Notes: a model not told the origin generated them from the letters alone. 64,000 nt of DNA from Psychromonas sp. psych-6C06 (GCF_002835465.1 NZ_PIZM01000006.1:434001-498000), one strand, 5' to 3'; numbered from the stretch's first letter, positions 27,580 through 37,599 are shown. Numbers and translations: made by a program.

Positions 27580-28371
27580 ATGAATAAAGGGAAAAATTGT
27601 TGGTGGTTTATCATTGCGCAGGGACAGATTTTGTTGCAACCTCAGGGCGAACTTATCCCTTATGGTAATTTAGATGATCTTCCTTTAACCGAATCCATCG
27701 TCAAAGACAGAGTGCATATTGGAGAATACCAATCTAGCCCATGTTATCTAATTAATCTTAAGCAACCGCAAGATATTGGCTTTGGTGAGTACAGTGAACT
27801 ACGTGCTTTATTAGGTGTGGTTGATGATCGCTTATTTGATATGGCTGGCCGTGCATTTCAACTCGTGCTGTTTTACCAAACCCATCAATTTTGTGGTCAG
27901 TGTGGCAATAAAATGCATGCGATTGATTGGGAGGTGGCGATGAAATGTTACCACTGTCAGCATCGTTGCTACCCAAGGGTTTCCCCTTGCATGATTGTTT
28001 CGGTACGCAAAGGTAAAAAATTGTTACTTGCTTTGCATCGACGTCATCAGAAAAATAATTTACAAGTATTCACTACGCTTGCGGGTTTTACAGAAGCTGG
28101 TGAGACACTAGAACATTGCGTTGAACGTGAAGTATTTGAAGAAGTTGGCCTCAAAGTAAAAAATATTGAGTATGTCGCTAGCCAGCCTTGGCCATTCCCA
28201 CATTCTTTGATGATGGGGTATGTCGCAGAGTATCAATCAGGTGATATTAATATTGATCCAAAGGAGTTAGTCAGTGCAGCTTGGTACGACTTAGATGACT
28301 TACCAAACTTGCCTAATGAAGGAACCTTAGCGAGGCGATTAATTAATTGTCAGATAGATAAGATCTGCTAG
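27580..28371 (+). CDS. nudC: NAD-capped RNA / NADH pyrophosphatase NudC
   Basis: A 263-aa Nudix hydrolase. A zinc ribbon is formed by CGQCGNKM and CYHCQHRC, followed by YPRVSPCMIV. The Nudix box is GFTEAGETLEHCVEREVFEEVGL in two halves (Gly..Glu and REVFEEVG), and the NudC-specific SQPWPFPHSLMMG follows. It hydrolyses NAD(H) and removes NAD caps from RNA. It is followed 75 bp later by hemE and is divergent from rsd. Confidence 0.95.
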   Translation: MNKGKNCWWFIIAQGQILLQPQGELIPYGNLDDLPLTESIVKDRVHIGEYQSSPCYLINLKQPQDIGFGEYSELRALLGVVDDRLFDMAGRAFQLVLFYQTHQFCGQCGNKMHAIDWEVAMKCYHCQHRCYPRVSPCMIVSVRKGKKLLLALHRRHQKNNLQVFTTLAGFTEAGETLEHCVEREVFEEVGLKVKNIEYVASQPWPFPHSLMMGYVAEYQSGDINIDPKELVSAAWYDLDDLPNLPNEGTLARRLINCQIDKIC

Positions 28372-28446
28372 AAAGTTATTAAAATAACGGTTAAAAGTGT
28401 TAGCATACGCGCAACCTAATTATAAAGAATAACAGGAAAGATAAGC

Positions 28447-29511
28447 ATGACGGAATTAAAAAATGATCGTTATATTCGCGCTTTGTTAAAGCAAGATGTT
28501 GATAAAACACCGGTATGGATGATGCGTCAGGCTGGTCGTTACTTGCCAGAATATAAAGCTACACGTGCACAAGCAGGTGATTTTATGTCGCTTTGCCGTA
28601 ATGCTGATCTTGCCTGTGAAGTGACACTGCAACCTCTGCGCCGTTTCGATCTTGATGCTGCTATTCTATTTTCTGATATTCTAACCATTCCTGATGCGAT
28701 GGGATTAGGTTTATATTTTGCAGAGGGTGAAGGCCCTAAATTCGAACGACCAATTAGTTGTAAGAAAGATGTTGATAACCTAATCATGCCTGATCCTGAA
28801 GGTGAACTGCAGTATGTCATGAATGCGGTACGTACGATTCGTCGTGATTTAAAGGGCGAAGTGCCTTTGATCGGTTTCTCAGGAAGCCCATGGACTTTAG
28901 CGACTTATATGATTGAAGGTAGTGGCTCAAAATTTTTCACTAAAATTAAAAAAATGGCCTTTGCTGATCCTCAAATTTTACACGCATTATTAGATAAGTT
29001 AGCGGATTCTGTGATTAGTTACTTAAACGCACAAATTGCTGCGGGCGCGCAATCTGTGATGGTATTTGATACCTGGGGCGGTATTTTATCACCACGCGAT
29101 TACAAAGACTTCTCGCTGCAATATATGGCAAAAATAGTTGATGGCTTAACCCGCAGCTATGATGGTCAAAAAATTCCAGTGACGTTATTTACAAAAAATG
29201 GCGGTCAATGGATCGAGCAGATTGCAGATACGGGTTGTGATGGAATCGGTCTGGATTGGACGATTGATATGGCAGAGGCGAAAGCACGTGTTGGCTCTCG
29301 TGTTGCGCTTCAGGGTAATATGGACCCATCAATGTTATACGCTTCTCCAGAAAGAATTCGTCAGGAAGTTGCCACTATTCTGGAAGGCTTTGGTACGGGG
29401 AATGGTCATGTGTTTAATCTAGGGCACGGTATTCATTTAGATGTGCCACCTGAAAATGCCAAAGTGTTTGTTGATGCAGTACATGAGTTAAGTGTGCCTT
29501 ACCATCAATAA
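28447..29511 (+). CDS. hemE: Uroporphyrinogen decarboxylase
   Basis: A 354-aa enzyme that converts uroporphyrinogen III to coproporphyrinogen III in heme synthesis. The N-terminal signature [16 protein letters not shown] with the catalytic arginine, the conserved [12 protein letters not shown] with its aspartate, and [16 protein letters not shown] are all present. The length equals E. coli HemE (354 aa). It is likely co-transcribed with nudC, and a clear terminator follows. Confidence 0.97.
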   Translation: MTELKNDRYIRALLKQDVDKTPVWMMRQAGRYLPEYKATRAQAGDFMSLCRNADLACEVTLQPLRRFDLDAAILFSDILTIPDAMGLGLYFAEGEGPKFERPISCKKDVDNLIMPDPEGELQYVMNAVRTIRRDLKGEVPLIGFSGSPWTLATYMIEGSGSKFFTKIKKMAFADPQILHALLDKLADSVISYLNAQIAAGAQSVMVFDTWGGILSPRDYKDFSLQYMAKIVDGLTRSYDGQKIPVTLFTKNGGQWIEQIADTGCDGIGLDWTIDMAEAKARVGSRVALQGNMDPSMLYASPERIRQEVATILEGFGTGNGHVFNLGHGIHLDVPPENAKVFVDAVHELSVPYHQ

Positions 29512-29542
29512 TTATCATTTGTATTTTTCCTGAAAAATATTA

Positions 29543-29568
29543 AAGCCATGTTTCTGACATGGCTTTTT
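29543..29568 (+). terminator. hemE terminator
   Basis: GCCATGT-TTCTG-ACATGGC followed by TTTTT, 31 bp after the stop. Confidence 0.9.
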
Positions 29569-29786
29569 ACTTTCTATCTTCACTAACTCCCTATATTAAA
29601 GGCATTTCCCACCTTTTAAAGCACTTTCACTCCTGTTTTAAAGACTAAAAAACCCAGCAAATAAAAATAAATAGCTCAAATTAGCTTCATTTTCGGGTAG
29701 AATACCGCGCTTAGATATACATGAGTACAAATAGCTCATTTCGAACTATTGCTGATGATTAATTTAACCGAGGAAAGAGTAAGAAA

Positions 29787-31379
29787 ATGGAAACTAGCCG
29801 ACCGATCAAAAGAGCACTACTGAGTGTTTCTGACAAAGCAGGTATTGTTGAATTTGCACGTGAATTAGCAGAGAAAGGTGTTGAAATCCTTTCTACAGGT
29901 GGTACTTGTAAACTACTTGCTGATAACGGCATTAATGTAACTGAAGTTTCAGATTACACAGGTTTTCCTGAAATGATGGATGGGCGTGTTAAAACACTTC
30001 ACCCGAAAATCCATGGTGGCATTCTTGCTCGCCGCGGTGTTGACGAAGAGATTATGTCAGCAAACGATATTCAAGCGATTGATATGGTTGTTGTAAACCT
30101 ATATCCATTTGCTGCAACGGTTGCGAACCCAGATTGTAAACTCGAAGATGCGATTGAAAATATCGATATCGGTGGTCCAACAATGGTTCGCTCTGCAGCG
30201 AAAAACCACAAAGATGTAACGATTGTAGTTAATGCGTCTGACTACTCACGTATTTTAGAAGAGATGAACAGCAACGATGGTAGCCTAACTTACCAAACGC
30301 GTTTTGACCTAGCGATTGCTGCTTTTGAGCATACTGCTCAATACGATGGCATGATTGCAAACTACTTCGGTACTAAAGTGCCGAGTTACGGTGAAAATAA
30401 AGAAGGCGATGAGGAATCTCAATTCCCACGCACTTTCAACATGCAATTCCAGAAGAAGCAAGACATGCGTTACGGTGAGAACTCTCATCAAGCTGCTGCT
30501 TTCTATGTTGAAAATGAAGTTCAGGAAGCATCTGTTTCTACTGCAACACAGCTTCAAGGTAAAGCGCTTTCGTATAACAATATCGCCGATACTGACGCGG
30601 CACTTGAGTGTGTTAAAGAGTTCTCTGAGCCGGCGTGTGTGATCGTGAAGCATGCAAACCCATGTGGTGTTGCAGTTGCAGGTAATATCTTAGATGCTTA
30701 CGAAGGTGCTTACAAAACAGATCCTACCTCTGCATTCGGTGGCATTATCGCGTTTAACCGTGAACTAGATGCAGACACGGCAGAAGCGATTGTTTCTCGT
30801 CAATTTGTTGAAGTTATTATTGCACCAACAGTAAGCGCAGAAGCTGCACAAATTGTTGCTGCTAAGAAAAATCTACGTTTGCTTGAATGTGGTCAGTGGG
30901 CTGATAAAACTACTGAATTCGACATCAAACGTGTTAACGGCGGTTTATTAGTGCAAGACAGAGACCAAGGTATGGTTGGACTTGATGATCTTAAAGTAGT
31001 TTCTAAACGTCAACCAACAGAGTCTGAAATGACAGATCTTCTATTTAGCTGGAAAGTGGCTAAATTTGTTAAGTCTAATGCGATTGTTTACGTTAAAAAT
31101 AGCGCAACGGTTGGCGTTGGTGCAGGTCAAATGAGCCGTGTTTATAGTGCGAAAATCGCAGGTATTAAAGCTGCTGACGAAAACCTAGTGGTTGAAGGTT
31201 CAGTAATGGCGTCGGATGCATTCTTCCCATTCCGTGATGGTATCGATGCAGCTGCAGAAGCAGGCATTAGCTGTGTTATTCAGCCAGGTGGTTCAATGCG
31301 TGATGACGAAGTTATCGCAGCCGCTGACGAGCACGGCATGGCGATGGTGTTCACGGGGATGCGTCACTTCCGCCATTAA
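29787..31379 (+). CDS. purH: Bifunctional AICAR transformylase / IMP cyclohydrolase
   Basis: A 530-aa enzyme for the last two steps of IMP synthesis. The N-terminal IMP cyclohydrolase domain contains [16 protein letters not shown] and the STGGT loop. The C-terminal AICAR transformylase domain contains the catalytic KHANPCG segment and [21 protein letters not shown] lies upstream of the ATG. No clear PurR operator was found. purD follows on the same strand after a 420-bp gap rich in hairpins. Confidence 0.97.
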   Translation: METSRPIKRALLSVSDKAGIVEFARELAEKGVEILSTGGTCKLLADNGINVTEVSDYTGFPEMMDGRVKTLHPKIHGGILARRGVDEEIMSANDIQAIDMVVVNLYPFAATVANPDCKLEDAIENIDIGGPTMVRSAAKNHKDVTIVVNASDYSRILEEMNSNDGSLTYQTRFDLAIAAFEHTAQYDGMIANYFGTKVPSYGENKEGDEESQFPRTFNMQFQKKQDMRYGENSHQAAAFYVENEVQEASVSTATQLQGKALSYNNIADTDAALECVKEFSEPACVIVKHANPCGVAVAGNILDAYEGAYKTDPTSAFGGIIAFNRELDADTAEAIVSRQFVEVIIAPTVSAEAAQIVAAKKNLRLLECGQWADKTTEFDIKRVNGGLLVQDRDQGMVGLDDLKVVSKRQPTESEMTDLLFSWKVAKFVKSNAIVYVKNSATVGVGAGQMSRVYSAKIAGIKAADENLVVEGSVMASDAFFPFRDGIDAAAEAGISCVIQPGGSMRDDEVIAAADEHGMAMVFTGMRHFRH

Positions 31380-31417
31380 TTGGTTTTTACGTCGTGTTTT
31401 AATTCGTACTCTGCGTC

Positions 31418-31600
31418 GGAAGTACTCACTTGCAGTAGCAAGCTCCGTGCTTCCTTCTTGATTACGAACTAAACCACTTAGTAAAAACGCAATTAATCTA
31501 ATTGTAATTTTAAGGTGGAAAGCGCTTACTTGCAGTAGCAAACTCCGCGCTTCCTTCTTGATTTCGAAAGAAATCACTTAGCAAAAATACAATTAATCTT
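31418..31600 (+). repeat. Two tandem 100-bp-period structured units between purH and purD
   Basis: Units starting at 31418 and 31517 share TTGCAGTAGCAA, CTCCG, GCTTCCTTCTTGAT, CACTTAG and AAAAA.ACAATTAATCT, with an exact 100-bp offset. Each starts with a hairpin (31418-31454 and 31517-31554) whose apex is CTTGC-AGTA-GCAAG-like. Within the stem, GTAC/GTGC in unit 1 becomes GCGC/GCGC in unit 2, changes that keep pairing. A weak third partial unit may lie near 31615-31640. Confidence 0.8.
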
Positions 31601-31683
31601 TTACCTGGATTTAAAATGAAATCATTTAGTAAAAGATAACAAACTTTTTAAATTATTATTAAAGAATTGCAGTGAGTCAGAGT

Positions 31684-31775
31684 TAAGCTATTTAGCGTTA
31701 GTTCAAGAAAAAAGCGCGCAGTTTAGTCGTCTAAATGATCACTTTTGACGATGAAATAGCGTTAAATGGCGACGT
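31684..31775. repeat. Imperfect palindromic repeat family 3, copy 2
   Basis: This segment aligns end to end with 23514-23606: CTATTTAGCG opens it, TTCAAGA, TTAG..TCTAAATG and TTTGACG lie in the middle, and AGCGTTAAATGGCG closes it. It can form a nested hairpin ending just upstream of the purD ribosome-binding site. Confidence 0.65.
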
Positions 31776-31799
31776 TCTGGCTTACGTAAGGAAAACAAA

Positions 31800-33086
31800 A
31801 TGAATGTTTTGATTATTGGTAGTGGTGGTCGTGAGCATGCTTTAGCATGGAAAGTGGCACAAAATGAACAAGTTAAAAATATCTTTGTTGCACCGGGTAA
31901 TGCGGGTAGCGCACTAGAAGCTAAAGTAACTAACGTTAATATCGGTGTTGAAGATATCGATGCATTAGTTGCGTTTGCAAAAGAAAACAACGTTGAGCTA
32001 ACGATTGTTGGCCCAGAAGCGCCACTTGTCATTGGTGTCGTTGATGCGTTCCAAGAAGCGGGGCTTGCTTGTTTTGGTCCTACTAAAGGTGCTGCACAGT
32101 TAGAAGGCTCTAAAGCATTCACTAAAGACTTTTTAGCGCGTCATGATATCCCTACGGCTTGGTACCAAAACTTCACTGAAATTGAACCTGCTTTAGCGTA
32201 TGTTCGTGAAAAAGGTGCACCAATTGTAATCAAGGCTGATGGTCTTGCTGCTGGTAAAGGTGTCATTGTAGCGATGACCTTACAAGAAGCTGAAGATGCT
32301 ATTCAAGATATGTTAGCTGGTAACGCTTTTGGCGAAGCTGGTCATCGTGTTGTTGTTGAAGAGTTCTTAGACGGTGAAGAAGCATCATTTATCGTGATGG
32401 TCGATGGTAAAAACGTAGTGGCGATGGCAACAAGCCAAGATCACAAACGTGTTGGTGATGGCGATACCGGTCCAAATACCGGTGGAATGGGCGCTTACTC
32501 TCCTGCTCCTGTTGTGACACCTGAGATGCATCAGCGTGTGATGGACTTAGTTATTAACCCAACAGTTGAAGGTATGGCTGCCGAAGGTAATACTTACACA
32601 GGTTTCCTCTATGCAGGACTGATGATCATGGCAGATGGCACACCAAAAGTGATCGAATATAACTGTCGTTTTGGTGATCCTGAAACACAACCTATCATGT
32701 TACGCATGAAGTCTGACATTGTTACTTTATGTCTTGCTGGTGTAAACGGTGAGCTAGATGGAATGGTTGCTGAGTTTGATGAGCGAGCTGCTATTGGTGT
32801 TGTTTTAGCCGCTGGCGGTTACCCTGCTGATTACAAAAAAGGTTTAGAAATTTCTGGTATTCCTGCTGAATCTGAAGGGCTGAAAGTATTCCACGCGGGT
32901 ACTGCTGAAGTCGATGGTAAAGTAGTAACAAGCGGTGGTCGTGTACTTTGTGCTACTGCACTGGGTAACACAGTGACAGAAGCGCAACAGAAAGCTTACC
33001 AGCTAACTAAACAGATCAGTTGGGATGGTATGTTCCATCGTAACGACATCGCTTACCGTGCAATTGCACGTGAAGCTGAGAAGTAG
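31800..33086 (+). CDS. purD: Phosphoribosylamine-glycine ligase
   Basis: A 428-aa ATP-grasp enzyme that joins phosphoribosylamine and glycine in purine synthesis. The N-terminus is MNVLIIGSGGREHALAWK, the ATP-grasp core includes IVIKADGLAAGKGVIVA, and the family signature RFGDPETQPIM is present. The length matches GARS of enterobacteria (about 429 aa). AAGGAAA is upstream. It is probably in an operon with purH, and a strong terminator follows. Confidence 0.97.
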   Translation: MNVLIIGSGGREHALAWKVAQNEQVKNIFVAPGNAGSALEAKVTNVNIGVEDIDALVAFAKENNVELTIVGPEAPLVIGVVDAFQEAGLACFGPTKGAAQLEGSKAFTKDFLARHDIPTAWYQNFTEIEPALAYVREKGAPIVIKADGLAAGKGVIVAMTLQEAEDAIQDMLAGNAFGEAGHRVVVEEFLDGEEASFIVMVDGKNVVAMATSQDHKRVGDGDTGPNTGGMGAYSPAPVVTPEMHQRVMDLVINPTVEGMAAEGNTYTGFLYAGLMIMADGTPKVIEYNCRFGDPETQPIMLRMKSDIVTLCLAGVNGELDGMVAEFDERAAIGVVLAAGGYPADYKKGLEISGIPAESEGLKVFHAGTAEVDGKVVTSGGRVLCATALGNTVTEAQQKAYQLTKQISWDGMFHRNDIAYRAIAREAEK

Positions 33087-33140
33087 TTTTAACAAAGCTG
33101 TCAGTTTTTAGCTGTCAGCTATCAGTTAAGGCCTAATACT

Positions 33141-33184
33141 AAAAAGCCGATGTTCCTAATTTATAGGAGCATCGGCTTTTTTAT
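33141..33184 (+). terminator. purD terminator
   Basis: AAAAAGCCGATG..CATCGGCTTTTTT with an internal TCCTA/TAGGA extension forms a long stem with T tract, 55 bp after the stop; it could act in both directions. Confidence 0.9.
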
Positions 33185-33300
33185 TTAGTAAGCTTTTGGC
33201 TAACAGCTAGGCTCTAAAGCCCAAGTCTGTTTTTTATTATAAAATGGATACTTTACGGACAAACTGAAGAATGAGTGCGACACAAATGCCTTCTATTTTT

Positions 33301-33440
33301 CTTGCTAAGGCAGGATTGCTTAGCAAGTCCCGCCATGGATGGCGGGCTAGGCTTGACCTGCACAGGGATGTGCAGGTCAAGCCGGTGCGTTTAAGCAATC
33401 AGGTAGTGCAAGATAAAAAATAGCGGGTCGGCCTTTCTTT
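33301..33440. repeat. Branched structured element downstream of the hcr-like gene
   Basis: An outer stem GATTGCTTA/TAAGCAATC encloses two perfect hairpins, CCCGCC-ATGGAT-GGCGGG and GCTTGACCTGCAC with GTGCAGGTCAAGC. The result is a three-way junction. The GC content is higher than the surroundings, and the following TTTCTTTTGGTTCC / TTCTTTGGCC text is of a kind common in dispersed genomic repeats. No coding frame is credible here. The 33087-33582 gap otherwise holds only the purD terminator. Confidence 0.6.
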
Positions 33441-33582
33441 TGGTTCCGTTTTCTTTGGCCGTTCAAAGAAAATGAACTCGACAACGTCGAAATACCCACT
33501 GAGAAATACCGAAAACGTAAAAGTTTTAGCTCGAAACGTGCATGTAAAAGTTGAATCAAGCCAGCGCTTAGTCGTTAATGTT

Positions 33583-34596
33583 CTACAGTTCCACAATCAA
33601 GTCTGAATTTGCCTTGGTGCTACAGCTTAACACATAACCCTGTTCAATTTGTTCCGCTGTTAGGGCTTCACTGCTACTACTGACAACCTCTCCTGAGACT
33701 TTACATTTACATGCGCCACAGATGCCTGATTTACATGAATATGGGACTTTAACGCCAGCGCCTTGCATTGCATCTAAAAGAGTTTGCTGGTCATTAGCCA
33801 TAAACTGCTTATCTAATGCAGGTAGGCTAATTTGGTGGTTGATATCAGAAAAAACCGTTTCGCCCTCTTTTGCTTCAGCAACAAAACTTTCTTGATGAAA
33901 ATAGTCCATATCAAAACCGGTGGCCGAGACAATCTCTTTTACTGATTTCATATATAAAGAGGGTCCACAGATAAAAATAGTTTTCTCACTACTATCTGGC
34001 ACTAACTGAGTGAAGAGGGATGAGTCTAAACGACCTTGAAAATGTGTTGCGTCATTACTGTTTTCCAATATCAAGCTAAGTTGGAAGTTGTCATGCTGTG
34101 AAGCGAGTTCATTCAGTAGTGACACCATGATCACATCATCATAGCTACGTGCGCTATGTATAAAATGAATATTAATATCGATCTGATTATCTAAGATATC
34201 GCGTGCGATAGCCAAGCAAGGCGTAATACCGCTACCTGCACTCATTAGTAATAGGTTACTAGTCGTTTTACTCGCTTGGCGTGTAAATGTCCCTGCTGGT
34301 GTCATCGCGGGTAACGCATGACCGGCCTGTAAATTATCAATGAGGTAATTAGAGATTTTACCGCCTGGTACGCGTTTAATCGCAACGGTGACGCTGTTAG
34401 CTTTTGCTGGTGATGAGCAGATAGAGTAAGCGCGGTATAAAAGTTTATTGTAGTAATTGATCTCAAAAGTAAGAAATTGACCTGCTTGAAAATCAAAGGG
34501 GCGTTGGTCTAAATGTTCAAACTCAAAGGTACTTGCGTCACTGGTTTGATCAATACGTTTAATACAACGTAAGCGTTCAAATTGGTCATTATTCAT
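33583..34596 (-). CDS. Ferredoxin-NAD(P)H reductase fused to 2Fe-2S ferredoxin (Hcr-like)
   Basis: A 337-aa protein. The N-terminal FNR module has FAD-binding RAYSICSSP and the NAD-binding GSGITPCLAIARDIL and FICGPSLYMKSVK. The C-terminal domain is a plant-type ferredoxin with CKSGICGACKCKV and a distal cysteine in VLSCSTK. The order and size match Hcr, the NADH reductase of the hybrid cluster protein, but no hcp gene is adjacent, so another electron acceptor is possible. It is single-gene on the minus strand. Confidence 0.82.
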   Translation of the reverse strand: MNNDQFERLRCIKRIDQTSDASTFEFEHLDQRPFDFQAGQFLTFEINYYNKLLYRAYSICSSPAKANSVTVAIKRVPGGKISNYLIDNLQAGHALPAMTPAGTFTRQASKTTSNLLLMSAGSGITPCLAIARDILDNQIDINIHFIHSARSYDDVIMVSLLNELASQHDNFQLSLILENSNDATHFQGRLDSSLFTQLVPDSSEKTIFICGPSLYMKSVKEIVSATGFDMDYFHQESFVAEAKEGETVFSDINHQISLPALDKQFMANDQQTLLDAMQGAGVKVPYSCKSGICGACKCKVSGEVVSSSSEALTAEQIEQGYVLSCSTKANSDLIVEL

Positions 34597-34636
34597 GGGC
34601 TTCTCTAATTAGGCTATCAAAAACTTGAATGGTAGC

Positions 34637-34672
34637 AAAAAAAAAGGTGAAACCGAAGTTTCACCTTTTTTA
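34637..34672. terminator. hupA terminator
   Basis: AAAAAAGGTGAAAC-CGAA-GTTTCACCTTTTTT is near-symmetrical with A and T tracts on both sides. It serves hupA on the minus strand. Confidence 0.9.
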
Positions 34673-34689
34673 TCAGAAGCAATTAACGG

Positions 34690-34965
34690 TTAGCCATTAA
34701 CTGATTCTTTAAGTGCTTTACCAGCAACAAAAGCAGGCACGTTTGCCGCTTTAATTTCGATATCCGCACCTGTTTGTGGGTTACGACCTGTACGTGCTGC
34801 ACGGTGATTTACTTTGAAAGTACCAAAACCGATTAACTGCACTGGTTCACCATCTTTAAGGCTATCAGTGATGCTTGAAAGAATTTGCTCTAAAGCCGCT
34901 TTTGCTTGTACTTTAGTCAGTTCTGATTTTTCTGCGATTTCTGCAACAAGTTGTGTTTTGTTCAT
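34690..34965 (-). CDS. hupA: DNA-binding protein HU, alpha-type
   Basis: A 91-aa HU-family protein with [18 protein letters not shown] at the N-terminus, the [24 protein letters not shown]-binding arm and [16 protein letters not shown] dimer helices. HU bends and compacts DNA. The upstream DUF416 gene is the usual neighbour of hupA, supporting the alpha assignment. Confidence 0.95.
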   Translation of the reverse strand: MNKTQLVAEIAEKSELTKVQAKAALEQILSSITDSLKDGEPVQLIGFGTFKVNHRAARTGRNPQTGADIEIKAANVPAFVAGKALKESVNG

Positions 34966-35123
34966 TTATCGATTTCCATAATGAGTAAGAGGTAAATTGA
35001 TGTAACTTACCGAATTAATGTATTTCAAGTGCTATTGCTAAGTAAAGCTTAATGAGTGTAAAAGTCTGATATATCACTTTTAAATGTCCTTATTGTGTTA
35101 AAAATCACATAAAAAAGGGGACA

Positions 35124-35705
35124 TTAGTCACTCAGAGCAATGCCTAGGTTAGTTACGCCGTATTCTTGCACGTAGGTTTTCACTGATTTTATCAACTCTG
35201 GGCTACGCTCAGCGTCTAGCATTTTTAACAGATGAGTCTGAAATTTAAGCTCTTCAGTAAATAGAGGGTGGCTTTGTAGTGCTTCATCTTCTATCTCTTC
35301 ACCACTTTGCAATTCAATAAAGCTAGCAATGGTAGAAAAGCTTGTTTGGCTCGCATTGAGCGCTTCTTCTTTTGATTTAATTAAAAAAGAGTTAAAGGCG
35401 CAACTCAAAATAACACAATGTTCGATAGCAGGATAAACACCATAAAAGTCATAATCGCGGGAGTCTGGAATAATGGTATCGAAGTGCTCTTGTTGCGTGG
35501 TGAAATTAATTTTTGCTCCTTTAACGGTCATTTTCTCCCAGAAAAGATCGTTAAGTTTATCAATTTCTTCACCTAAATCAGTTTCAACCGCATCACAAAA
35601 AAGATGAAAATGGAGCAAGGTGTGTTCACTTAATGCCATGCAAAAGACACTTTGTTGCCAGCCAAGCAAGTTTTTTAATGGTTCGTTAATCGGTAATGAA
35701 AGCAT
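35124..35705 (-). CDS. yjaG: YjaG family (DUF416) protein
   Basis: A 193-aa soluble protein with the DUF416 pattern: WQQSVFCMALSEHTLLHFHLFC near the N-terminus, LNDLFWEKM and YGVYPAIEHCVILSCAFNSFL. The ATG at 35705 was chosen over 35810 because TAGGA lies 6 bp upstream and the extra N-terminus is not conserved in the family. The function is unknown. It precedes hupA as in E. coli. Confidence 0.85.
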   Translation of the reverse strand: MLSLPINEPLKNLLGWQQSVFCMALSEHTLLHFHLFCDAVETDLGEEIDKLNDLFWEKMTVKGAKINFTTQQEHFDTIIPDSRDYDFYGVYPAIEHCVILSCAFNSFLIKSKEEALNASQTSFSTIASFIELQSGEEIEDEALQSHPLFTEELKFQTHLLKMLDAERSPELIKSVKTYVQEYGVTNLGIALSD

Positions 35706-35799
35706 ATTTTTCCTAGGGTAGGGGGGCGTTGAATCGCAAACATTATGTATACCTAACCTCCTCGTTATTGTAAAGCGGGCATCGCCATAAGTCAGAGAT

Positions 35800-35826
35800 A
35801 AAAAAACCACCCGAAGGTGGTTTTAA
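35800..35826 (-). terminator. GH18 chitinase terminator
   Basis: On the minus strand AAAACCACC-TTCG-GGTGGTTTT followed by TTT lies 36 bp past the stop; the TTCG tetraloop stabilises the stem. Confidence 0.88.
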
Positions 35827-35862
35827 TTATATTGTGTATTCAAAGATTAAACTGAGATGTTA

Positions 35863-37548
35863 TTAGTTTAATGTATTCAAGAATGCACGATGTGGTTTAG
35901 AGAAGTTGTAACCGTCAAATGCATCCCAGTTAATCGACCATGTCATTAGACCACGGAAGTTAGGGTGTGCGTTTGCTGGTACGTAGTTACCACAGCTTGT
36001 TAGGCTAATTAAACAACTAACTGCATCTTGAGCAGCTTGAATAGATGTAAAACCACTTGATGCAGAGCTATTACCAGAAGGTAGGCCGTACGCCATTTGG
36101 TCTGCACGTAAACCACGGAAGTAATTTAATGGATCAGTACCGCCACCTGCTTGGAAACCAGTGATCATCATATCGCTTAATGCAACGTGGAAATCAGTAG
36201 TACCAGGGAAGTAGATAACGCCATCAGAGCCCGTTAGTGAGCCTGTGTTGTAATGTTGTACGTGTAAAAGATCAAGATCTTCACGTAAACCATCAATCAA
36301 CGGTAAGTAAGCTCCCCAGATGCCACCAAAGTTTTGTGCGCCACCTTGAACGTAAGCTGTTTCTGGTGCCATCGTTAAGATAAAGTCTTCACCAAAGCGA
36401 GCTTTAAGTGTTTTAACTGCTTCAATCATGTAAACAATTGCTGGTGTTTTAGCAACTTGTACCTGATCACCCGCAGTCATGTTCATTGAGCCACCTTCAA
36501 GGTCGATATCTAAACCATTTAAGCCGTAAGTTGCAATAATGTCACCCATAGTGCGGATGAAGTTATCACGTGCTGTTGGCGTATCTAAAGAGATGTGTGC
36601 ATTTGCACCACCTAGAGAGATAAGAACGATTTTACCTTCTGATTGAAGTTTCTTAACACCAGCTTTGAACTCTTCTTCAGTTTCTACGTTATTACAACCG
36701 ATTGGACATAGTTCAAAGGCAACTTCACCTTCTGCACCACCACGTTTGTTTTCAGCAAATGAAAGGTTAACAATATCCCAGTCACGAGAAACATCGTCTA
36801 GACGAATGTAACCAGAGCCATTGTCAAAGTTATGCCAGTAACCCACTAGCGTACGTTTCGGTAGTTTAAGCGATGGTAAATCACCGCCAGATGAACTACT
36901 TGATGAAGAACTGCTCGAAGAAGAGCTTGAAGATGATGAGCTACTTGATGAAGAGCTTGAAGATGAAGAACTACTTGAACCAACGTTACAAGACTGTCCT
37001 TTATCCCATGCATCATCCCAATGTGCGCCTGTCTCTGGTGCATATGCCCAAGCCGCGTCTGAAGAACACCAGCCTGCAACACTACAACTAAACTCAAAAC
37101 CAGCATTTTGAACTAACTGTCCGGCTGCATATTTAGTCCCAGCAACATATTGCTCAGCATCACAACCAGTACCTGTGCCGCCTGATGAGCTACTGCTTGA
37201 AGATGAGCTACTGCTTGAAGAAGAGCTGCTGCTTGAAGAGGAGCTGCTGCTTGAAGAAGAGCTACTGCTTGAAGATGAGCTACTACTTGAAGAAGAGCTA
37301 GAGCCACCATCACACATCTCAGGAGTACCCCAAACAGTCCATTGTCCAGAGTTAGAGGCTGGTGAATCACCCTTTGTCCACCAAGCTGCTTTATACGCTA
37401 AACCATCTTGTTGCACTTGTTTACCACCAGTGTAAACCGTATTGCTATCCCACTCTGCAATTGCGCTACAATCAGCTGCAAAAGCATTGCTTGAAAATAG
37501 CCCCGCAGCAAGTAGTGCCGCAGGAATTAATTTCATTTTTATTTCCAT
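35863..37548 (-). CDS. Secreted GH18 chitinase with CBM5/12 module and two poly-serine linkers
   Basis: A 561-aa exported chitinase. The signal peptide ends NAFA (residue 24). A CBM5/12 module (about 27-75: AIAEWDSNTVYTGGKQV, AAWWTKG) is followed by a serine tract of about 39 residues, then a second cysteine-containing module (CDAEQYVAGTKYAAGQLVQ, about 55 residues), another serine tract of about 30, and the GH18 barrel. The catalytic motif reads NGLDIDLEGG with the acid glutamate last. GH18 strand motifs RTLVGYWHNF and ISLGGANA are also present. The start may be 37548 or 37536, both with a purine-rich site. Confidence 0.93.
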   Translation of the reverse strand: MEIKMKLIPAALLAAGLFSSNAFAADCSAIAEWDSNTVYTGGKQVQQDGLAYKAAWWTKGDSPASNSGQWTVWGTPEMCDGGSSSSSSSSSSSSSSSSSSSSSSSSSSSSSSSSSSSSSSSSGGTGTGCDAEQYVAGTKYAAGQLVQNAGFEFSCSVAGWCSSDAAWAYAPETGAHWDDAWDKGQSCNVGSSSSSSSSSSSSSSSSSSSSSSSSSSSSSSGGDLPSLKLPKRTLVGYWHNFDNGSGYIRLDDVSRDWDIVNLSFAENKRGGAEGEVAFELCPIGCNNVETEEEFKAGVKKLQSEGKIVLISLGGANAHISLDTPTARDNFIRTMGDIIATYGLNGLDIDLEGGSMNMTAGDQVQVAKTPAIVYMIEAVKTLKARFGEDFILTMAPETAYVQGGAQNFGGIWGAYLPLIDGLREDLDLLHVQHYNTGSLTGSDGVIYFPGTTDFHVALSDMMITGFQAGGGTDPLNYFRGLRADQMAYGLPSGNSSASSGFTSIQAAQDAVSCLISLTSCGNYVPANAHPNFRGLMTWSINWDAFDGYNFSKPHRAFLNTLN

Positions 37549-37599
37549 ATCGTTACTTTCCTTTTCCTTATTTAAAAAATCAGCAAAGCTGATCACCAA

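Noticed and set aside
33377-33596. Two small minus-strand ORFs
   Set aside because: They overlap a structured repeat-like element, overlap each other in different frames and have no family resemblance.
37175-37435. Plus-strand Glu/Leu-rich ORF
   Set aside because: It is the antisense of the serine codons in the GH18 linker.
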